From positions 1,419,204-1,483,203 of the forward strand of contig NZ_KB851200.1 in the NCBI RefSeq assembly GCF_000368065.1: DNA of 64,000 bases. The letters are read 5' to 3'. Positions 1 through 10,031 of this stretch are shown here, one piece after another. The notes below the pieces were generated by a model. It worked only from the letters and a program-made list of their open reading frames with translations, was not told where the DNA came from and searched no databases. The DNA comes from Acinetobacter seifertii. GTDB lineage: Bacteria; Pseudomonadota; Gammaproteobacteria; Pseudomonadales; Moraxellaceae. Positions within the stretch are counted from its first letter, which is position 1; every line of letters begins with the position of its first letter. Made by a program: the position numbers and the translations under genes.

Positions 1-391
1 CTTGATTTTCAACACGTGTTTGCACAGCTACTACGTTTTTAAGCTTAAGGTCAGCAATAAACTGTTTCAAAAAGCGAATTTTCTTACCATTTGAATCAAG
101 CAATACACAAGAACGTTCCGGCTGACATAAAGCAATGATCATGCCTGGCATGCCACCACCTGTACCTACATCTAGCAAGCGCCCTGCTGGTAAGTCTTTC
201 AAAATACTTAGGCTATCTAACAAATGCTTCACTAACATTTCTTTCGGATCACGAATCGCTGTTAGATTATAAGCTTTGTTCCAAAGTACCAAAGCATCTT
301 GATACTTTAACAATAACGCCAAAGCTTCATCGCTAAGCGATAAACCTAATTTTTGACTACCCTGTTGTAACTCTTGAAAAAACGGATGCAT
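1..391 (-). CDS. rsmG: 16S rRNA (guanine-527-N7)-methyltransferase RsmG, 3' part outside the window
   Basis: Methylates N7 of G527 in 16S rRNA with SAM. The start codon is the ATG at 391-389 and the frame stays open to base 1, so the C-terminal part lies outside the window. The visible protein begins MHPFFQELQQG and contains the SAM-binding loop LLDVGTGGGMPG, preceded by LVKHLLDSLS, both typical of RsmG (GidB). The frame was translated by eye from the minus strand. It lies upstream of murU on the same strand with an 87-bp gap. Loss of this enzyme gives low-level streptomycin resistance in other bacteria (known of the family). Confidence 0.93.
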   Translation of the reverse strand, partial: MHPFFQELQQGSQKLGLSLSDEALALLLKYQDALVLWNKAYNLTAIRDPKEMLVKHLLDSLSILKDLPAGRLLDVGTGGGMPGMIIALCQPERSCVLLDSNGKKIRFLKQFIADLKLKNVVAVQTRVENQ

Positions 392-478
392 AAACAGATA
401 ACATCTAAGTAAAATTTAAAACAAAGTATACCCATTTATGCATCGTGGAACACTATTTAACGATTAGGGATTACGCAG

Positions 479-1168
479 TTAATCGTAGAAGCCTTCACGA
501 ATTTGCAAATCTAGCTCCATTAAGCGCTCTGGCGTCCCTACATCTACCCATGCACCTTTAAGCTTTTCAGCGGATACCTTTTGATTTTGCATTGATTGCT
601 TCAATAGTGGAGCTAAAGGACGTTTACCAGGTTCCAATCCATCAAAAAGCTTAGGATGGATAACAGACACACCACTAAAAGTTAGATTCTCACCCTTCAC
701 ATCTTGATCAAATGCAAAAGCGCGCCCATCCAATAATGTAAAGTCGCCTTCAGGATGTTGTTTAGGATTATCAACCAATACAAGGTGTGCTAAATCATCA
801 TTTAGCTTAATATCGCAGAGAGCTTCAAAATCCATAGTGGTCCAAACATCACCATTCACTAGAATAAAAGGATCTGCTCCAAGTAGTGGCAAAGCATTAA
901 TAATGCCGCCAGCTGTTTCAAGACCTTCTTCTTCTCGTGTCCAACGGATGTCCACACCAAATTGAGAACCATCGCCTAAACTACTAATCAGCTTATCAGC
1001 CAACCAGGCAGAATTGATGACTATTTCAGTCACACCAATTTTCTTAAGTTTTTCGATATGCCACACAATAAGTGGCTTACCGCCTACCTCAAGCAGAGGC
1101 TTTGGTGTATATAGCGTAAGTGGTCGCATACGATTGCCCAAGCCAGCAGCAAGAATCATTGCTTTCAT
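479..1168 (-). CDS. murU: N-acetylmuramate alpha-1-phosphate uridylyltransferase MurU
   Basis: A 229-aa nucleotidyltransferase. It opens with AMILAAGLGNRMRPLT, the G-x-G-x-R nucleotide-binding loop, followed by TPKPLLEVGGKPL and later the LVNGDVW metal-binding strand. In Pseudomonas MurU turns MurNAc-1-phosphate into UDP-MurNAc, bypassing de novo UDP-MurNAc synthesis and so bypassing fosfomycin's target MurA. The start codon overlaps the stop codon of amgK by one base (TAATG on the minus strand), so translation is probably coupled. Glucose-1-phosphate thymidylyltransferases share the fold, but the pairing with amgK makes MurU the best call. Confidence 0.9.
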   Translation of the reverse strand: MKAMILAAGLGNRMRPLTLYTPKPLLEVGGKPLIVWHIEKLKKIGVTEIVINSAWLADKLISSLGDGSQFGVDIRWTREEEGLETAGGIINALPLLGADPFILVNGDVWTTMDFEALCDIKLNDDLAHLVLVDNPKQHPEGDFTLLDGRAFAFDQDVKGENLTFSGVSVIHPKLFDGLEPGKRPLAPLLKQSMQNQKVSAEKLKGAWVDVGTPERLMELDLQIREGFYD

Positions 1169-2181
1169 TATGCTGCTACCTCATAGCTACCATATTTCTC
1201 GATAAACTTAGGCATCACTATCTTATTTACAAATGACATGAACTCTTCAAGCTCTGCGTAACCACGACTTTCCTCAAGTAAATACCACATCACTCGCGGT
1301 AAATCTTTTAGGTATCCTGACTTGCCATCTCTCTCAAACAAGCGGACAAAAATACCCAAAATTTTGATATGGCGTTGAATTGCCATTAAATCAGCATCAC
1401 GTTTAAATTGCTCAAAACTTCGGTTTTGTTTAGCAGAGACTGGTAAAAGCTCATAGAAAACTTTAAACCAATGATAAACACGTTCGGCATTCCACTGAAC
1501 ATATGCATCGCGCGTAATCGAGATTAAATCATATGTATCGGGCCCAATAACCGCATCTTGGAAATCGATTACACCCAATTCTTCTTGGCTTGCAATCTTC
1601 ATCAAATTACGGCTATGAAAATCGCGATGTACAATAACCTGAGGTTGAGCTAGTGCTGATTGAGCCAAAAAATCAAAAGCATTATCAATAATTTTCTTTT
1701 GCTCAGCCGTTGGATGAATTCCAAGTGATGGCAACATCCAGTCTGTTAACAAGTGCATTTCTGACATTAACTTTTCATAAGAATAAGCTGGAAAATTGTC
1801 AGTGCCATTAATCGATTGCAAATGAACGAGCTGCTTAAAGCTTTGTTCGTAATACTGATCTACTGTTTCATCATTTAATAATGTAGATAACAGCACATCC
1901 CCAAAGTCTTCTAACAAAAGAAAACCTTGAGTAAGATCCTTTGCAATAATTTGGGGTACCCGAACTCCATTACCCGCAAAAAACTCGTCAATCGTCACAA
2001 ACGGAACACAGTCTTCTTTTTCAGGAGGCGCATCCATAAGCATATATGTTTTATTTTGTAACTGAATGCGAGCATAACGACGGAAGCTCGCATCACCTGC
2101 TAAAAAAGCGATCTGAAATTGATCATTTTCAAGAACAGATGTAAGCCATGTATGTATCAATTGTTCACGTTGTGTATTCAT
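1168..2181 (-). CDS. amgK: Anomeric MurNAc/GlcNAc kinase AmgK
   Basis: An aminoglycoside-phosphotransferase-fold sugar kinase that phosphorylates the anomeric carbon of MurNAc and GlcNAc to feed MurU in peptidoglycan recycling. The kinase catalytic loop VIVHRDFHSRNLM (H-x-D-x4-N) and the metal motif GVIDFQDAVIGP are both visible. I chose ATG at 2181 (MNTQREQL, 337 aa); a TTG two codons upstream is also open and neither has a strong ribosome binding site. It is transcribed divergently from lptD and is first gene of the amgK-murU pair. Confidence 0.9.
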   Translation of the reverse strand: MNTQREQLIHTWLTSVLENDQFQIAFLAGDASFRRYARIQLQNKTYMLMDAPPEKEDCVPFVTIDEFFAGNGVRVPQIIAKDLTQGFLLLEDFGDVLLSTLLNDETVDQYYEQSFKQLVHLQSINGTDNFPAYSYEKLMSEMHLLTDWMLPSLGIHPTAEQKKIIDNAFDFLAQSALAQPQVIVHRDFHSRNLMKIASQEELGVIDFQDAVIGPDTYDLISITRDAYVQWNAERVYHWFKVFYELLPVSAKQNRSFEQFKRDADLMAIQRHIKILGIFVRLFERDGKSGYLKDLPRVMWYLLEESRGYAELEEFMSFVNKIVMPKFIEKYGSYEVAA

Positions 2182-2301
2182 TTGCAATAAAATCTAAAAC
2201 AAGCTGAGATTTTTGAAGGGTTAAGTGTAGCCACTTATAAACTTTTTCTCTATGATGCGACAATAATTAATTGTGAATTAGCATACTTGGTTAATGAGAC
2301 A

Positions 2302-4743
2302 ATGAAGCATCAGTTTAAATTTAATCCTTTAGCGACCGCTATTTTTACGCTCTTATGTAGTGGCTCCATACAATCAAGTTATGCTGAGTCAGCTGATGTT
2401 GTCTCCAACATAGACAATAATCAACTTAAGGCGAGTATTAAGGAAGCCTATCCAGGACAGGAATTCTTTCAACAATATTATGTTGATAAATCTGCACCTG
2501 AGGCGCAGTTGCGCAATAATAAATATTTGAGTTCGGCATTTTGTCAAGGAACTTGGATTACCCCTATTAATCCTGAAACCAAAGCGTTAGATGCAGATAA
2601 AACCACTTCGGTCGTTACGGCTGATTATGGTCATTACAACCCTGCTGGCGACTCGGTGTTAGAAGGAAATGTGGTAATTGATCAAGAAGGTCGCACGGTT
2701 CGTGCCGACAAAGTGACCATTGATAAAACTCAAACATTTGCACATGCAAAAGGCCGAGTACAGTTGGCTCAAGGTGGCTTACTCTCTCAAAGTGACGAAA
2801 TTGATTACAATCTAAAGACTCAGACTGGTAATTTAGACAATAGTTTTTATATTGCCGAACAACAACATGCCCATGGTCATGCTGGAAAAATCGAAAAAAC
2901 CTCTCCAAATGTGATGGTTCTTAACGATGCAACATATACCACTTGCCCTCCAGGTCAAAAACCTGCATGGAAGATCCAAGCCAATAAAATTGAGCTAAAT
3001 CAGGAAACTGGTCGCGGCGTTACGCGTGGAACAAAAATCTATGTTAAAGATGTTCCTGTTATTGCCGTTCCATATTTCAACTTTCCAATCGATGACCGCC
3101 GAACCACGGGTATCCTCAACCCTCAATTTGGCTTCTCAAACGATGGTGGCGTTGAACTTTCTGTACCTGTTTATTTAAACCTTGCGCCTAATTATGATGC
3201 AACCGTGACTCCACGTTATTTAGCAGACCGTGGTGCAATGTTGCAAGGTTCGTTTAGATATTTAACTGATGGCTTCGGTTCAGGTCAAATATGGGGCGGT
3301 ATACTTCCATCTGATAAAAAATACGATGATCAAGATCGTAAAAACTTTAACTTCCTTCATAACTGGGATATTAACGATCAGTGGTCAACCAATCTTGAAT
3401 ATCGTTATGCATCGGATAAAGATTATTTTGCTGATTTAGATAACAGCCCAAACTCTAAAACCGATGTAAATTTACGTAGAGCTTGGGAACTTAACTATCA
3501 GCACGGTATTCCTGGCTTAAAAGCGCAGCTTAAAGTTGAAGACTTCCAAACACTAGATCCAACAATTTTAGATGCAAATAAACCTTATGCACGTTTACCA
3601 CAGTTTTTATTAAATTATGTCACTGGTAACCCACAAGGATTACAATACGAATTTAATAACGATACGGCATACTTTAAAAAATCAATTAATGACGGTTCTG
3701 CTCAGGAAAGTAGTGGTACGCGTATTTATAACCAGTTCGCAACACGTTATAACTATCGAACACCATCAGCCTTTGTTATTCCTGAAGTTTCTGTACGCTC
3801 CATCCAGACATTCTATGATAAGGACAGTATTGCCTCACAGGGTCTAGACGCAAGTTCGGAATCTAAATCAGTTGTTGTACCTCAGTTTACTCTGGACAGT
3901 GGTTTAACTTTTGAACGCGAAGGTAAATACCTACAAACGATTACCCCTCGTGCATTTTATGCGTATGCGCCTTACAAGAACCAAGACGGTTACCCAAACT
4001 TCGACTCAACTTCAGCATCAGTCAATTATGATCAACTCTTTAACCCATACCGCTTCTATGGTCATGACCGCCTTGAAGACAACAACTTCTTATCACTAGG
4101 TGTAAGTTATAGTTTTTTTGACACGGTAGGTTTAGAACGTTTGCGTGCAAGTGTAGGACAAAGTTATTACTTTGAAGATCGCCGCGTTACTTTAAACGAA
4201 CAAGATGAGATTGATACCGAACGTAATACTGGTCCTGTCGTAAGCTTAACGAGTCAGCTTAACCAAAACTTTACTATTGCAGCCAATTCAGCATGGATGT
4301 CAAATGGTGATAACGCCCAGAGAGACTTCCAAGTTTACTATACAGGCGACAAAGGCAACCTTTACAACTTAGGTTACTTCTATCGCAAAGACATTCCTGG
4401 TCGTCAAGATACTTACGATCAAGTTGTTGCATCGTTTATACAACCAATTAAAGACAATTGGCGTATTATGGGCCACGTACAATATGACATCGATAATGAT
4501 GTTGCCCGTGAAATTTTACTCGGTGTTAACTACGAATCATGCTGTTGGGGTATCTCAGTCTATGGTCGATCTTACTATAACGACCTAGATGATCCGAAAG
4601 CTTCGAATGTTAGTGAAAAACGTGCGATCATGGCTGAAATTACCCTTAAAGGTTTAGGCGGTTTAAACAATAAACTTGCATCTTTACTCGAAAATCGCGT
4701 GTTAGGTTTTAACAAAATTAATCAATCTTGGACACAACGTTAA
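2302..4743 (+). CDS. lptD: LPS/LOS-assembly outer-membrane protein LptD
   Basis: The beta-barrel that inserts lipooligosaccharide into the outer leaflet together with LptE. From ATG 2302 it is 813 aa; the frame also opens at a TTG at 2287, but the ATG gives a clean signal peptide (MKHQFKFNPLATAIF...SSYA). The LptA-like jellyroll domain is near residues 120-260 (GNVVIDQEGRTVRADKVTID) and the rest is barrel (NLAPNYDATVTPRYLADRG). C-terminal cysteines (ESCCWG) match the family's disulfide pattern. Its stop codon overlaps the surA start by one base. This lptD-surA order is common in gamma-proteobacteria. Confidence 0.95.
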   Translation: MKHQFKFNPLATAIFTLLCSGSIQSSYAESADVVSNIDNNQLKASIKEAYPGQEFFQQYYVDKSAPEAQLRNNKYLSSAFCQGTWITPINPETKALDADKTTSVVTADYGHYNPAGDSVLEGNVVIDQEGRTVRADKVTIDKTQTFAHAKGRVQLAQGGLLSQSDEIDYNLKTQTGNLDNSFYIAEQQHAHGHAGKIEKTSPNVMVLNDATYTTCPPGQKPAWKIQANKIELNQETGRGVTRGTKIYVKDVPVIAVPYFNFPIDDRRTTGILNPQFGFSNDGGVELSVPVYLNLAPNYDATVTPRYLADRGAMLQGSFRYLTDGFGSGQIWGGILPSDKKYDDQDRKNFNFLHNWDINDQWSTNLEYRYASDKDYFADLDNSPNSKTDVNLRRAWELNYQHGIPGLKAQLKVEDFQTLDPTILDANKPYARLPQFLLNYVTGNPQGLQYEFNNDTAYFKKSINDGSAQESSGTRIYNQFATRYNYRTPSAFVIPEVSVRSIQTFYDKDSIASQGLDASSESKSVVVPQFTLDSGLTFEREGKYLQTITPRAFYAYAPYKNQDGYPNFDSTSASVNYDQLFNPYRFYGHDRLEDNNFLSLGVSYSFFDTVGLERLRASVGQSYYFEDRRVTLNEQDEIDTERNTGPVVSLTSQLNQNFTIAANSAWMSNGDNAQRDFQVYYTGDKGNLYNLGYFYRKDIPGRQDTYDQVVASFIQPIKDNWRIMGHVQYDIDNDVAREILLGVNYESCCWGISVYGRSYYNDLDDPKASNVSEKRAIMAEITLKGLGGLNNKLASLLENRVLGFNKINQSWTQR

Positions 4744-6053
4744 TGAAGACAAAGCATCTTAAACAGTTTTTTAAAGCAACAACCCTTGCTGTATTAATAT
4801 CTTCATCAATGCATAGTTTTGCCCAACCCGCTGATGAAGTTGTGGCAATTGTGGACAATAGCGTAATTTTAAAAAGTGATCTTGAACAAGGAATGGCTGA
4901 AGCCACCCATGAATTGCAAGCACAAAAAAAAGAAGTACCACCTCAACAATACCTACAGTTTCAGGTTTTAGATCAACTTATCTTACGTCAAGCTCACCTT
5001 GAACAAGTAAAACGTTATGGCATTAAGCCTGATGAGAAAAGTCTAAATGAAGCAGTACTTAAAGTAGCAAATCAATCTGGTAGCAAAAGTTTAGAAGCCT
5101 TTCAACAAAAGTTAGATGCTATTGCACCAGGTACTTATGAAAATTTACGTAGCCGTATTGGTGAAGATTTAGCAATCAATCGCTTACGTCAACAACAAGT
5201 AATGTCTCGCATTAAAATTAGCGATCAAGATGTAGACAATTTCTTAAAGTCACCTCAGGGACAAGCAGCTCTTGGCAATCAAGTACATGTGATTCACATG
5301 CGAATTTCTGGGGACAACCCTCAAGAAGTTCAGAGTGTAGCCAAAGAAGTTCGTTCGAAGCTTGCTCAAAGTAATGACTTAAATGCACTCAAAAAGCTTT
5401 CAACTACAAGTGCGAAAGTTGAAGGTGCAGATATGGGGTTCCGCCCTCTTTCTGACATTCCAGCTGAACTTGCTGCGCGCATTACTCCGCTACAAGAAGG
5501 TCAAACAACTGATCTAATCTCTGTACGTGATGGCGTACATGTTCTAAAACTTTTAGAACGTAAGCAAAATGAACAAAAAGCTTTAGTAACACAGTATCAA
5601 ACTCGCCATATTCTTATTCAACCGTCTGAAGTCGTTAGTCCTGAAAATGCGAAACAAATTATTGATAGCATTTACAAGCGATTAAAAGCAGGACAAGATT
5701 TTGCTACACTTGCAGCAACCTATTCAAACGATACAGGTTCAGCACGTGATGGCGGTAGTTTAGGCTGGGTTACACCAGGTATGATGGTTCCTGAGTTTGA
5801 TAAAAAAATGCAGGAAATTCCTGTGGGTCAAATTAGTGAACCTTTCCAAACTCAATTTGGCTGGCATATCCTACAAGTGACAGACAAACGCGAAAAAGAT
5901 ATGACTCATGAATATCAAGAGCGTATGGCACGTCAAATTCTAGGTGAGCGTCAATTCAACACAGAAGTTGATAGCTGGTTACGTGAAGTACGTGCCAATG
6001 CCTATGTAGAAATTAAAGATCCTAGCCTCGACAAGAAAAACTTACCAAAGTAA
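4743..6053 (+). CDS. surA: Periplasmic chaperone and peptidyl-prolyl isomerase SurA
   Basis: Chaperone for outer-membrane proteins, including LptD. The start chosen is ATG 4743, which overlaps the lptD TAA; this gives 436 aa with signal peptide MKTKHLKQFF...HSFA. A SurA N-terminal domain (VVAIVDNSVILKSDLEQG) is followed by two parvulin domains, the second marked by TRHILIQPSE and GGSLGWVTPGMMVPEFD near residues 285-385. Translation is probably coupled to lptD. A strong terminator follows, so lptD-surA look like a two-gene unit; in some bacteria pdxA follows, but not here. Confidence 0.95.
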   Translation: MKTKHLKQFFKATTLAVLISSSMHSFAQPADEVVAIVDNSVILKSDLEQGMAEATHELQAQKKEVPPQQYLQFQVLDQLILRQAHLEQVKRYGIKPDEKSLNEAVLKVANQSGSKSLEAFQQKLDAIAPGTYENLRSRIGEDLAINRLRQQQVMSRIKISDQDVDNFLKSPQGQAALGNQVHVIHMRISGDNPQEVQSVAKEVRSKLAQSNDLNALKKLSTTSAKVEGADMGFRPLSDIPAELAARITPLQEGQTTDLISVRDGVHVLKLLERKQNEQKALVTQYQTRHILIQPSEVVSPENAKQIIDSIYKRLKAGQDFATLAATYSNDTGSARDGGSLGWVTPGMMVPEFDKKMQEIPVGQISEPFQTQFGWHILQVTDKREKDMTHEYQERMARQILGERQFNTEVDSWLREVRANAYVEIKDPSLDKKNLPK

Positions 6054-6071
6054 GTTCTTCTCGCCGCTATT

Positions 6072-6100
6072 AAAACCTGTGTTTATCACAGGTTTTTTTA
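6072..6100 (+). terminator. Rho-independent terminator of lptD-surA
   Basis: Stem AAAACCTGTG / CACAGGTTTT with a 5-nt loop, followed by a T-run. It lies 18 bp after the surA stop codon. Confidence 0.9.
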
Positions 6101-6118
6101 TGAATAAAAATCCAGCTA

Positions 6119-6150
6119 ATAAAAAACCGGTTATTTACATAACCGGTTTC
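6119..6150 (-). terminator. Rho-independent terminator of fba
   Basis: Inverted repeat AAACCGGTTAT / ATAACCGGTTT with a 4-nt loop; read on the minus strand it ends in a T-run. It lies just past the fba stop codon. Confidence 0.88.
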
Positions 6151-6173
6151 TACAAATCAAACCCTAACGGGAA

Positions 6174-7211
6174 TTATTTATAGCGATCAACCATTTTCTC
6201 TAAAGAAATTGGGCGGATCTTATCAGCATTACCAGCTGTACCAAACGCTTCATAACGATCAATACAAATTTGCTTCATTGAATCTACAGTTTTAGCAAAG
6301 TATTTACGTGGATCAAATTCAGCTGGGTTTTCAGCCATAAACTGACGAATTGCACCAGTAGATGCTAAACGTAAGTCTGTATCAATATTGATCTTACGCA
6401 CACCATGTTTAATTGCTTCTACAAGCTGTTCAACAGGCACACCATAAGTCTCTTTAATATCACCACCGAACTCATTGATTACTTTCAACCATTCTTGTGG
6501 TACAGAGCTTGAACCATGCATAACAAGGTGAGTATTTGGTAATGCCGCATGAATTTCTTTAATACGGTCAATTGCCAAGATATCGCCTGTAGGTGGACGA
6601 GTAAACTTATAAGCACCATGTGAAGTACCTACAGCAATCGCCAATGCATCTACATTGGTATCAGCAACAAACTGAGTTGCTTCCTCAACAGAAGTAAGAA
6701 GTTGTGAGTGATCAAGTACGCCTTCAGCACCAACACCGTCTTCTTCGCCAGCCATACCAGTTTCAAGGCTACCTAAACAGCCAATCTCACCTTCAACAGA
6801 AACACCACATGCATGTGCTAAAGCAACAACATTACGAGTTACATCAACGTTGTATTCGTAAGATGTAGGTGTTTTACCATCTGTACCTAATGAACCGTCC
6901 ATCATCACAGAGCTAAAGCCAAGCTGAATTGAACGTTGACAGATCTCAGGACTTGTACCATGGTCTTGGTGCATTACCACCGGAATGTGCGGCCATTCTT
7001 CAATTGCAGCCAAAATAAGATGGCGCAAGAATGGAGCGCCTGCATATTTGCGAGCTCCAGCTGATGCCTGAACAATCACAGGTGAATTAGTTGCATCCGC
7101 GGCAAGCATAATTGCACGCATTTGTTCTAAGTTATTTACGTTAAATGCTGGTACGCCGTAGTTATGTTCTGCAGCGTGATCCAAGAGCTGGCGCATTGAA
7201 ATGAGTGCCAT
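6174..7211 (-). CDS. fba: Class II fructose-bisphosphate aldolase
   Basis: Zinc-dependent cleavage of fructose-1,6-bisphosphate to GAP and DHAP; in Acinetobacter, which lacks 6-phosphofructokinase, it mainly serves gluconeogenesis (known of the genus). At 345 aa it matches the Calvin-cycle subtype of class II aldolases. Visible motifs are [11 protein letters not shown] (metal and catalytic region), [17 protein letters not shown], and [10 protein letters not shown] followed by [15 protein letters not shown] very good Shine-Dalgarno (GGGAGG) sits just before the ATG at 7211. The neighbours pgk and a lipoprotein gene are on the same strand, but each gene has its own terminator. Confidence 0.95.
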   Translation of the reverse strand: MALISMRQLLDHAAEHNYGVPAFNVNNLEQMRAIMLAADATNSPVIVQASAGARKYAGAPFLRHLILAAIEEWPHIPVVMHQDHGTSPEICQRSIQLGFSSVMMDGSLGTDGKTPTSYEYNVDVTRNVVALAHACGVSVEGEIGCLGSLETGMAGEEDGVGAEGVLDHSQLLTSVEEATQFVADTNVDALAIAVGTSHGAYKFTRPPTGDILAIDRIKEIHAALPNTHLVMHGSSSVPQEWLKVINEFGGDIKETYGVPVEQLVEAIKHGVRKINIDTDLRLASTGAIRQFMAENPAEFDPRKYFAKTVDSMKQICIDRYEAFGTAGNADKIRPISLEKMVDRYK

Positions 7212-7284
7212 AATATCCTCCCAGGTAGTGCGGCTTATTCTACCTTGTCATTTATTTCAATTCAGCAACAAATCACAGTATTTC

Positions 7285-7317
7285 AAAAAAAATCCCTGCA
7301 TTTGCAGGGACTTTTTA
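7285..7317 (-). terminator. Rho-independent terminator of the small lipoprotein gene
   Basis: TCCCTGCA / TGCAGGGA with a short loop, with T-runs on both strands, so it may act in both directions. Confidence 0.88.
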
Positions 7318-7332
7318 ACAAAATACAACAAA

Positions 7333-7575
7333 TTAATGAGTTTCTGAAGCAGCCGGCTCGCTAGAAGCGCTACCTTCAACCACATCGGTATTCTTTTCAT
7401 CTAAAACTGGCTTATCAAGCGAATCAATTGTAGCTTGCTGTTCAGGAGTTACTTTATCAGCAACTGCTGTAGAAGCAGCATCTTGTCCTGCTTTAGAAGA
7501 CTCTTCTTTTTTGCCACAAGCAGTCAACATCACTGGAACAATTAACAAAGCAGCTAAGGTAAGTTTTAAATTCAT
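7333..7575 (-). CDS. Small predicted lipoprotein of unknown function
   Basis: An 80-aa protein with signal sequence MNLKLTLAALLIVPVMLTAC. The LTAC lipobox puts the acylated cysteine at residue 20. The rest is hydrophilic and rich in Lys, Glu, Ser and Ala (GKKEESSKAGQDAAS), with no recognisable domain, so it is probably an envelope-anchored disordered peptide. I chose ATG 7575 over an upstream in-frame start at 7590 because GGAAAA lies about 8 bases before it and the signal peptide then starts at once. Function is unknown. Confidence 0.8.
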   Translation of the reverse strand: MNLKLTLAALLIVPVMLTACGKKEESSKAGQDAASTAVADKVTPEQQATIDSLDKPVLDEKNTDVVEGSASSEPAASETH

Positions 7576-7654
7576 CACTATTTTCCACAATTGGTGATTT
7601 AGTGCTCATTATTTTATTTCAAAAATATGACAATTTAATGACTTATCCATGAAA

Positions 7655-7681
7655 AAAAGGGGTTGAACCCAACCCCTTCTT
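7655..7681 (-). terminator. Rho-independent terminator of pgk
   Basis: AAGGGGTTG / CAACCCCTT hairpin with a 4-nt loop; on the minus strand it is followed by a run of Ts. Confidence 0.88.
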
Positions 7682-7698
7682 ATTTTTGCATATATCTA

Positions 7699-8886
7699 TT
7701 ATGCACGTTCTAATAAAACTGCAACTGCTGGCAAAGTTTTACCTTCAACGAACTCAAGGAATGCGCCACCACCAGTTGAAATATAGCCAATTTGGTCAGC
7801 AACATTATATTTATCGATCGCAGCAAGAGTATCACCACCGCCAGCAATCGAGAATGCATCAGATTCAGCAACAGCAAGAGAAAGTGCTTTAGTACCTTCG
7901 CCAAACTGATCAACTTCAAACACACCAACTGGGCCATTCCAAAGAATTGTTTTAGAAGTAGTCAAAATTTCTGCAAAAGCTTTAGCTGTTTCAGGACCAA
8001 CATCTAAAATCATATCGTTTGATGTTACATCTTCAACTTTCTTAACAACAGCTTCCGCTGCCGCTAAAGAACCCAAGAAATCTTCAAAATTAATTTGAGA
8101 TGCATCAGCAACAACAACATCTGTAGGAAGCGGAACACTTACTTTAGCAGCAATTTGTTTTGCAGTTTCAACCAAGTCAGCTTCGTATAAAGATTTACCA
8201 ACGTTGTAACCTGCTGCCGCTAAGAAAGTGTTTGCGATACCACCACCAACAATAAGTTGATCACAAATAGTAGACAATGAGTTTAAAACATCAAGTTTTG
8301 TTGAAACTTTAGAACCAGCAACAATAGCAACCATTGGTTTTTCAGGTGTTTGCATTGCACGACCAAGTGCATCTAATTCAGCAGCTAATAATGGGCCAGC
8401 AGCTGCAACAGGAGCAAAACGCGCAACACCTTCTGTAGAAGCTTCCGCACGGTGAGCAGTACCAAATGCATCCATAACAAATACATCACATAGAGCAGCA
8501 TACTTTTGTGCAAGTTCAGGATTGTTCTTCTTTTCACCCACATTAAAACGAACATTTTCAAGCAAAACCACTTGTCCAGCCTGAACCTCTACACCATCAA
8601 GATAGTCAGTAAATAATTTAACTTCTTGGCCTAATGCTTCAGTTAAATATGCTGCAACTGGTGCAAGTGATTGTTCTGGCTTTGGCTCACCTTCAACAGG
8701 ACGACCTAAATGCGAAAATACCATTACAGCAGCGCCTTTTTTTAAAGCAGCTTTTATTGTTGGAAGTGCTGCACGTAAACGAGCATCGCTGGTAATCACG
8801 CCATTTTTAACAGGAACGTTTAAATCTTCACGAATAAGTACACGTTTACCTGCTAAGTTAAGGTCAGTCATACGCTGAAAATTCAT
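7699..8886 (-). CDS. pgk: Phosphoglycerate kinase
   Basis: Interconverts 1,3-bisphosphoglycerate and 3-phosphoglycerate in the cytoplasm. It is 395 aa, the usual bacterial length. The N-terminal substrate motif [12 protein letters not shown], the arginine-containing FSHLGRP, and the nucleotide-site [11 protein letters not shown] and [10 protein letters not shown] near the end are all visible. An AT-rich gap of 138 bp separates it from the divergent DUF2237 gene. Confidence 0.96.
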   Translation of the reverse strand: MNFQRMTDLNLAGKRVLIREDLNVPVKNGVITSDARLRAALPTIKAALKKGAAVMVFSHLGRPVEGEPKPEQSLAPVAAYLTEALGQEVKLFTDYLDGVEVQAGQVVLLENVRFNVGEKKNNPELAQKYAALCDVFVMDAFGTAHRAEASTEGVARFAPVAAAGPLLAAELDALGRAMQTPEKPMVAIVAGSKVSTKLDVLNSLSTICDQLIVGGGIANTFLAAAGYNVGKSLYEADLVETAKQIAAKVSVPLPTDVVVADASQINFEDFLGSLAAAEAVVKKVEDVTSNDMILDVGPETAKAFAEILTTSKTILWNGPVGVFEVDQFGEGTKALSLAVAESDAFSIAGGGDTLAAIDKYNVADQIGYISTGGGAFLEFVEGKTLPAVAVLLERA

Positions 8887-9024
8887 GTAAAGCTCTCTTT
8901 ATGATTTTAAAAACGCGCCAATTTTAAATGATTACATCAAAAAAGGTTAGTTTTTTTGCATAAAAGCTGTAGAAAGCCAAAGTTTTGATTATGATAGAGG
9001 TAGTAATCTAATATTTCATCCATT

Positions 9025-9408
9025 ATGTCTATTCATCCAGATCCACAAATCAATCGTTTAAATGTTTTAGGTGAACCTTTAGCAAGCTGTTGTTTTGATC
9101 CTATTACTGGTTATTTTCGAAATGGTTTTTGTCATACAGCGGTAACAGATCTTGGGCAACACACTGTATGTGCCCAAATGACTTCAGAGTTTTTAAATTT
9201 TTCACAAAAAATTGGAAATGATCTTATCACCCCTCTACCTGAGGCAGGCTTCCCGGGTTTACAGCCTGGCGACTTCTGGTGCATCTGTGTAACTCGCTGG
9301 GTTGAAGCTTATCAAGCTGGGCAAGCACCTCCCATCAAACTCCACGCTTGTCATCAAGCAGTATTAAGCTATGTTCCTTTAGATGTGTTAATGGAATTTG
9401 CAGTTTGA
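9025..9408 (+). CDS. DUF2237 family protein
   Basis: A 127-aa protein of the DUF2237 family, recognised from LNVLGEPLASCCFDPITGYFRNGFC near the N-terminus and GLQPGDFWCICVTRWVEAYQAG near the middle. The family has no established function; several cysteines (CC, C, CIC) are conserved in members I know. Its stop codon overlaps the maf start by one base (TGATG), so the two are probably translated together. Confidence 0.85.
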   Translation: MSIHPDPQINRLNVLGEPLASCCFDPITGYFRNGFCHTAVTDLGQHTVCAQMTSEFLNFSQKIGNDLITPLPEAGFPGLQPGDFWCICVTRWVEAYQAGQAPPIKLHACHQAVLSYVPLDVLMEFAV

Positions 9409-10001
9409 TGAAGCAACCCAAAATTATCTTGGCATCGAGTAGTCAAACGCGTAAGGATTTGATGAATCGTTTAAGACTCGAATATACCTGTATTAGCCCA
9501 GATATTGATGAAAGCCCTTGTGGTGAGACTCATGCCGACGATTTAGCAAAAAGATTAGCATTTGCTAAAGCACAGCTTATAGCTCAACAGAATCCTCAAG
9601 CAATTGTAATTGGATCAGATCAGGTTGCATGGCGAGAACATGCACCTCATGATTTTATTGGTAAGACATTAAACTTTGAAAATGCCAAAGCTCAATTAAC
9701 GGCCAACTCTGGTAAAACAGTCTTTTTTAGTACAGCTTTAAGTGTCCAGTGCCTTGAAAAAGGTTTTGAACACACTCTTATTGATCACTATCAAGTTAAA
9801 TTCCGCAATCTAACCCAGTTAGAAATCGAAAGATATATCGAGTTAGACAAACCCTTCCATTGTGCGGGAAGTTTTAAGTGTGAAAGTCTAGGTATTAGTC
9901 TATTTGAAAAAATGATAGGCCAAGATCAAACCACTTTAATGGGTTTACCCATGATTCAGCTTTGTCAGATTTTAAGACAGCTTGAACTTCAAATTCCTTA
10001 A
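9408..10001 (+). CDS. Maf-family nucleotide pyrophosphatase (YceF-like)
   Basis: A 197-aa Maf/Ham1-fold enzyme that hydrolyses non-canonical NTPs; the YceF branch prefers 7-methyl-GTP. The signature ILASSSQTRKDLMNRL, the catalytic VIGSDQVAW and the CAGSFKCESLG stretch near residue 160 are visible. The open frame begins 60 bp upstream inside the DUF2237 gene, but the true start is the ATG at 9408, which overlaps the preceding stop codon. The subfamily assignment rests on overall resemblance. Confidence 0.88.
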   Translation: MKQPKIILASSSQTRKDLMNRLRLEYTCISPDIDESPCGETHADDLAKRLAFAKAQLIAQQNPQAIVIGSDQVAWREHAPHDFIGKTLNFENAKAQLTANSGKTVFFSTALSVQCLEKGFEHTLIDHYQVKFRNLTQLEIERYIELDKPFHCAGSFKCESLGISLFEKMIGQDQTTLMGLPMIQLCQILRQLELQIP

Positions 10002-10031
10002 TATTTATTAGCTTATTTATAGGTTATCTCC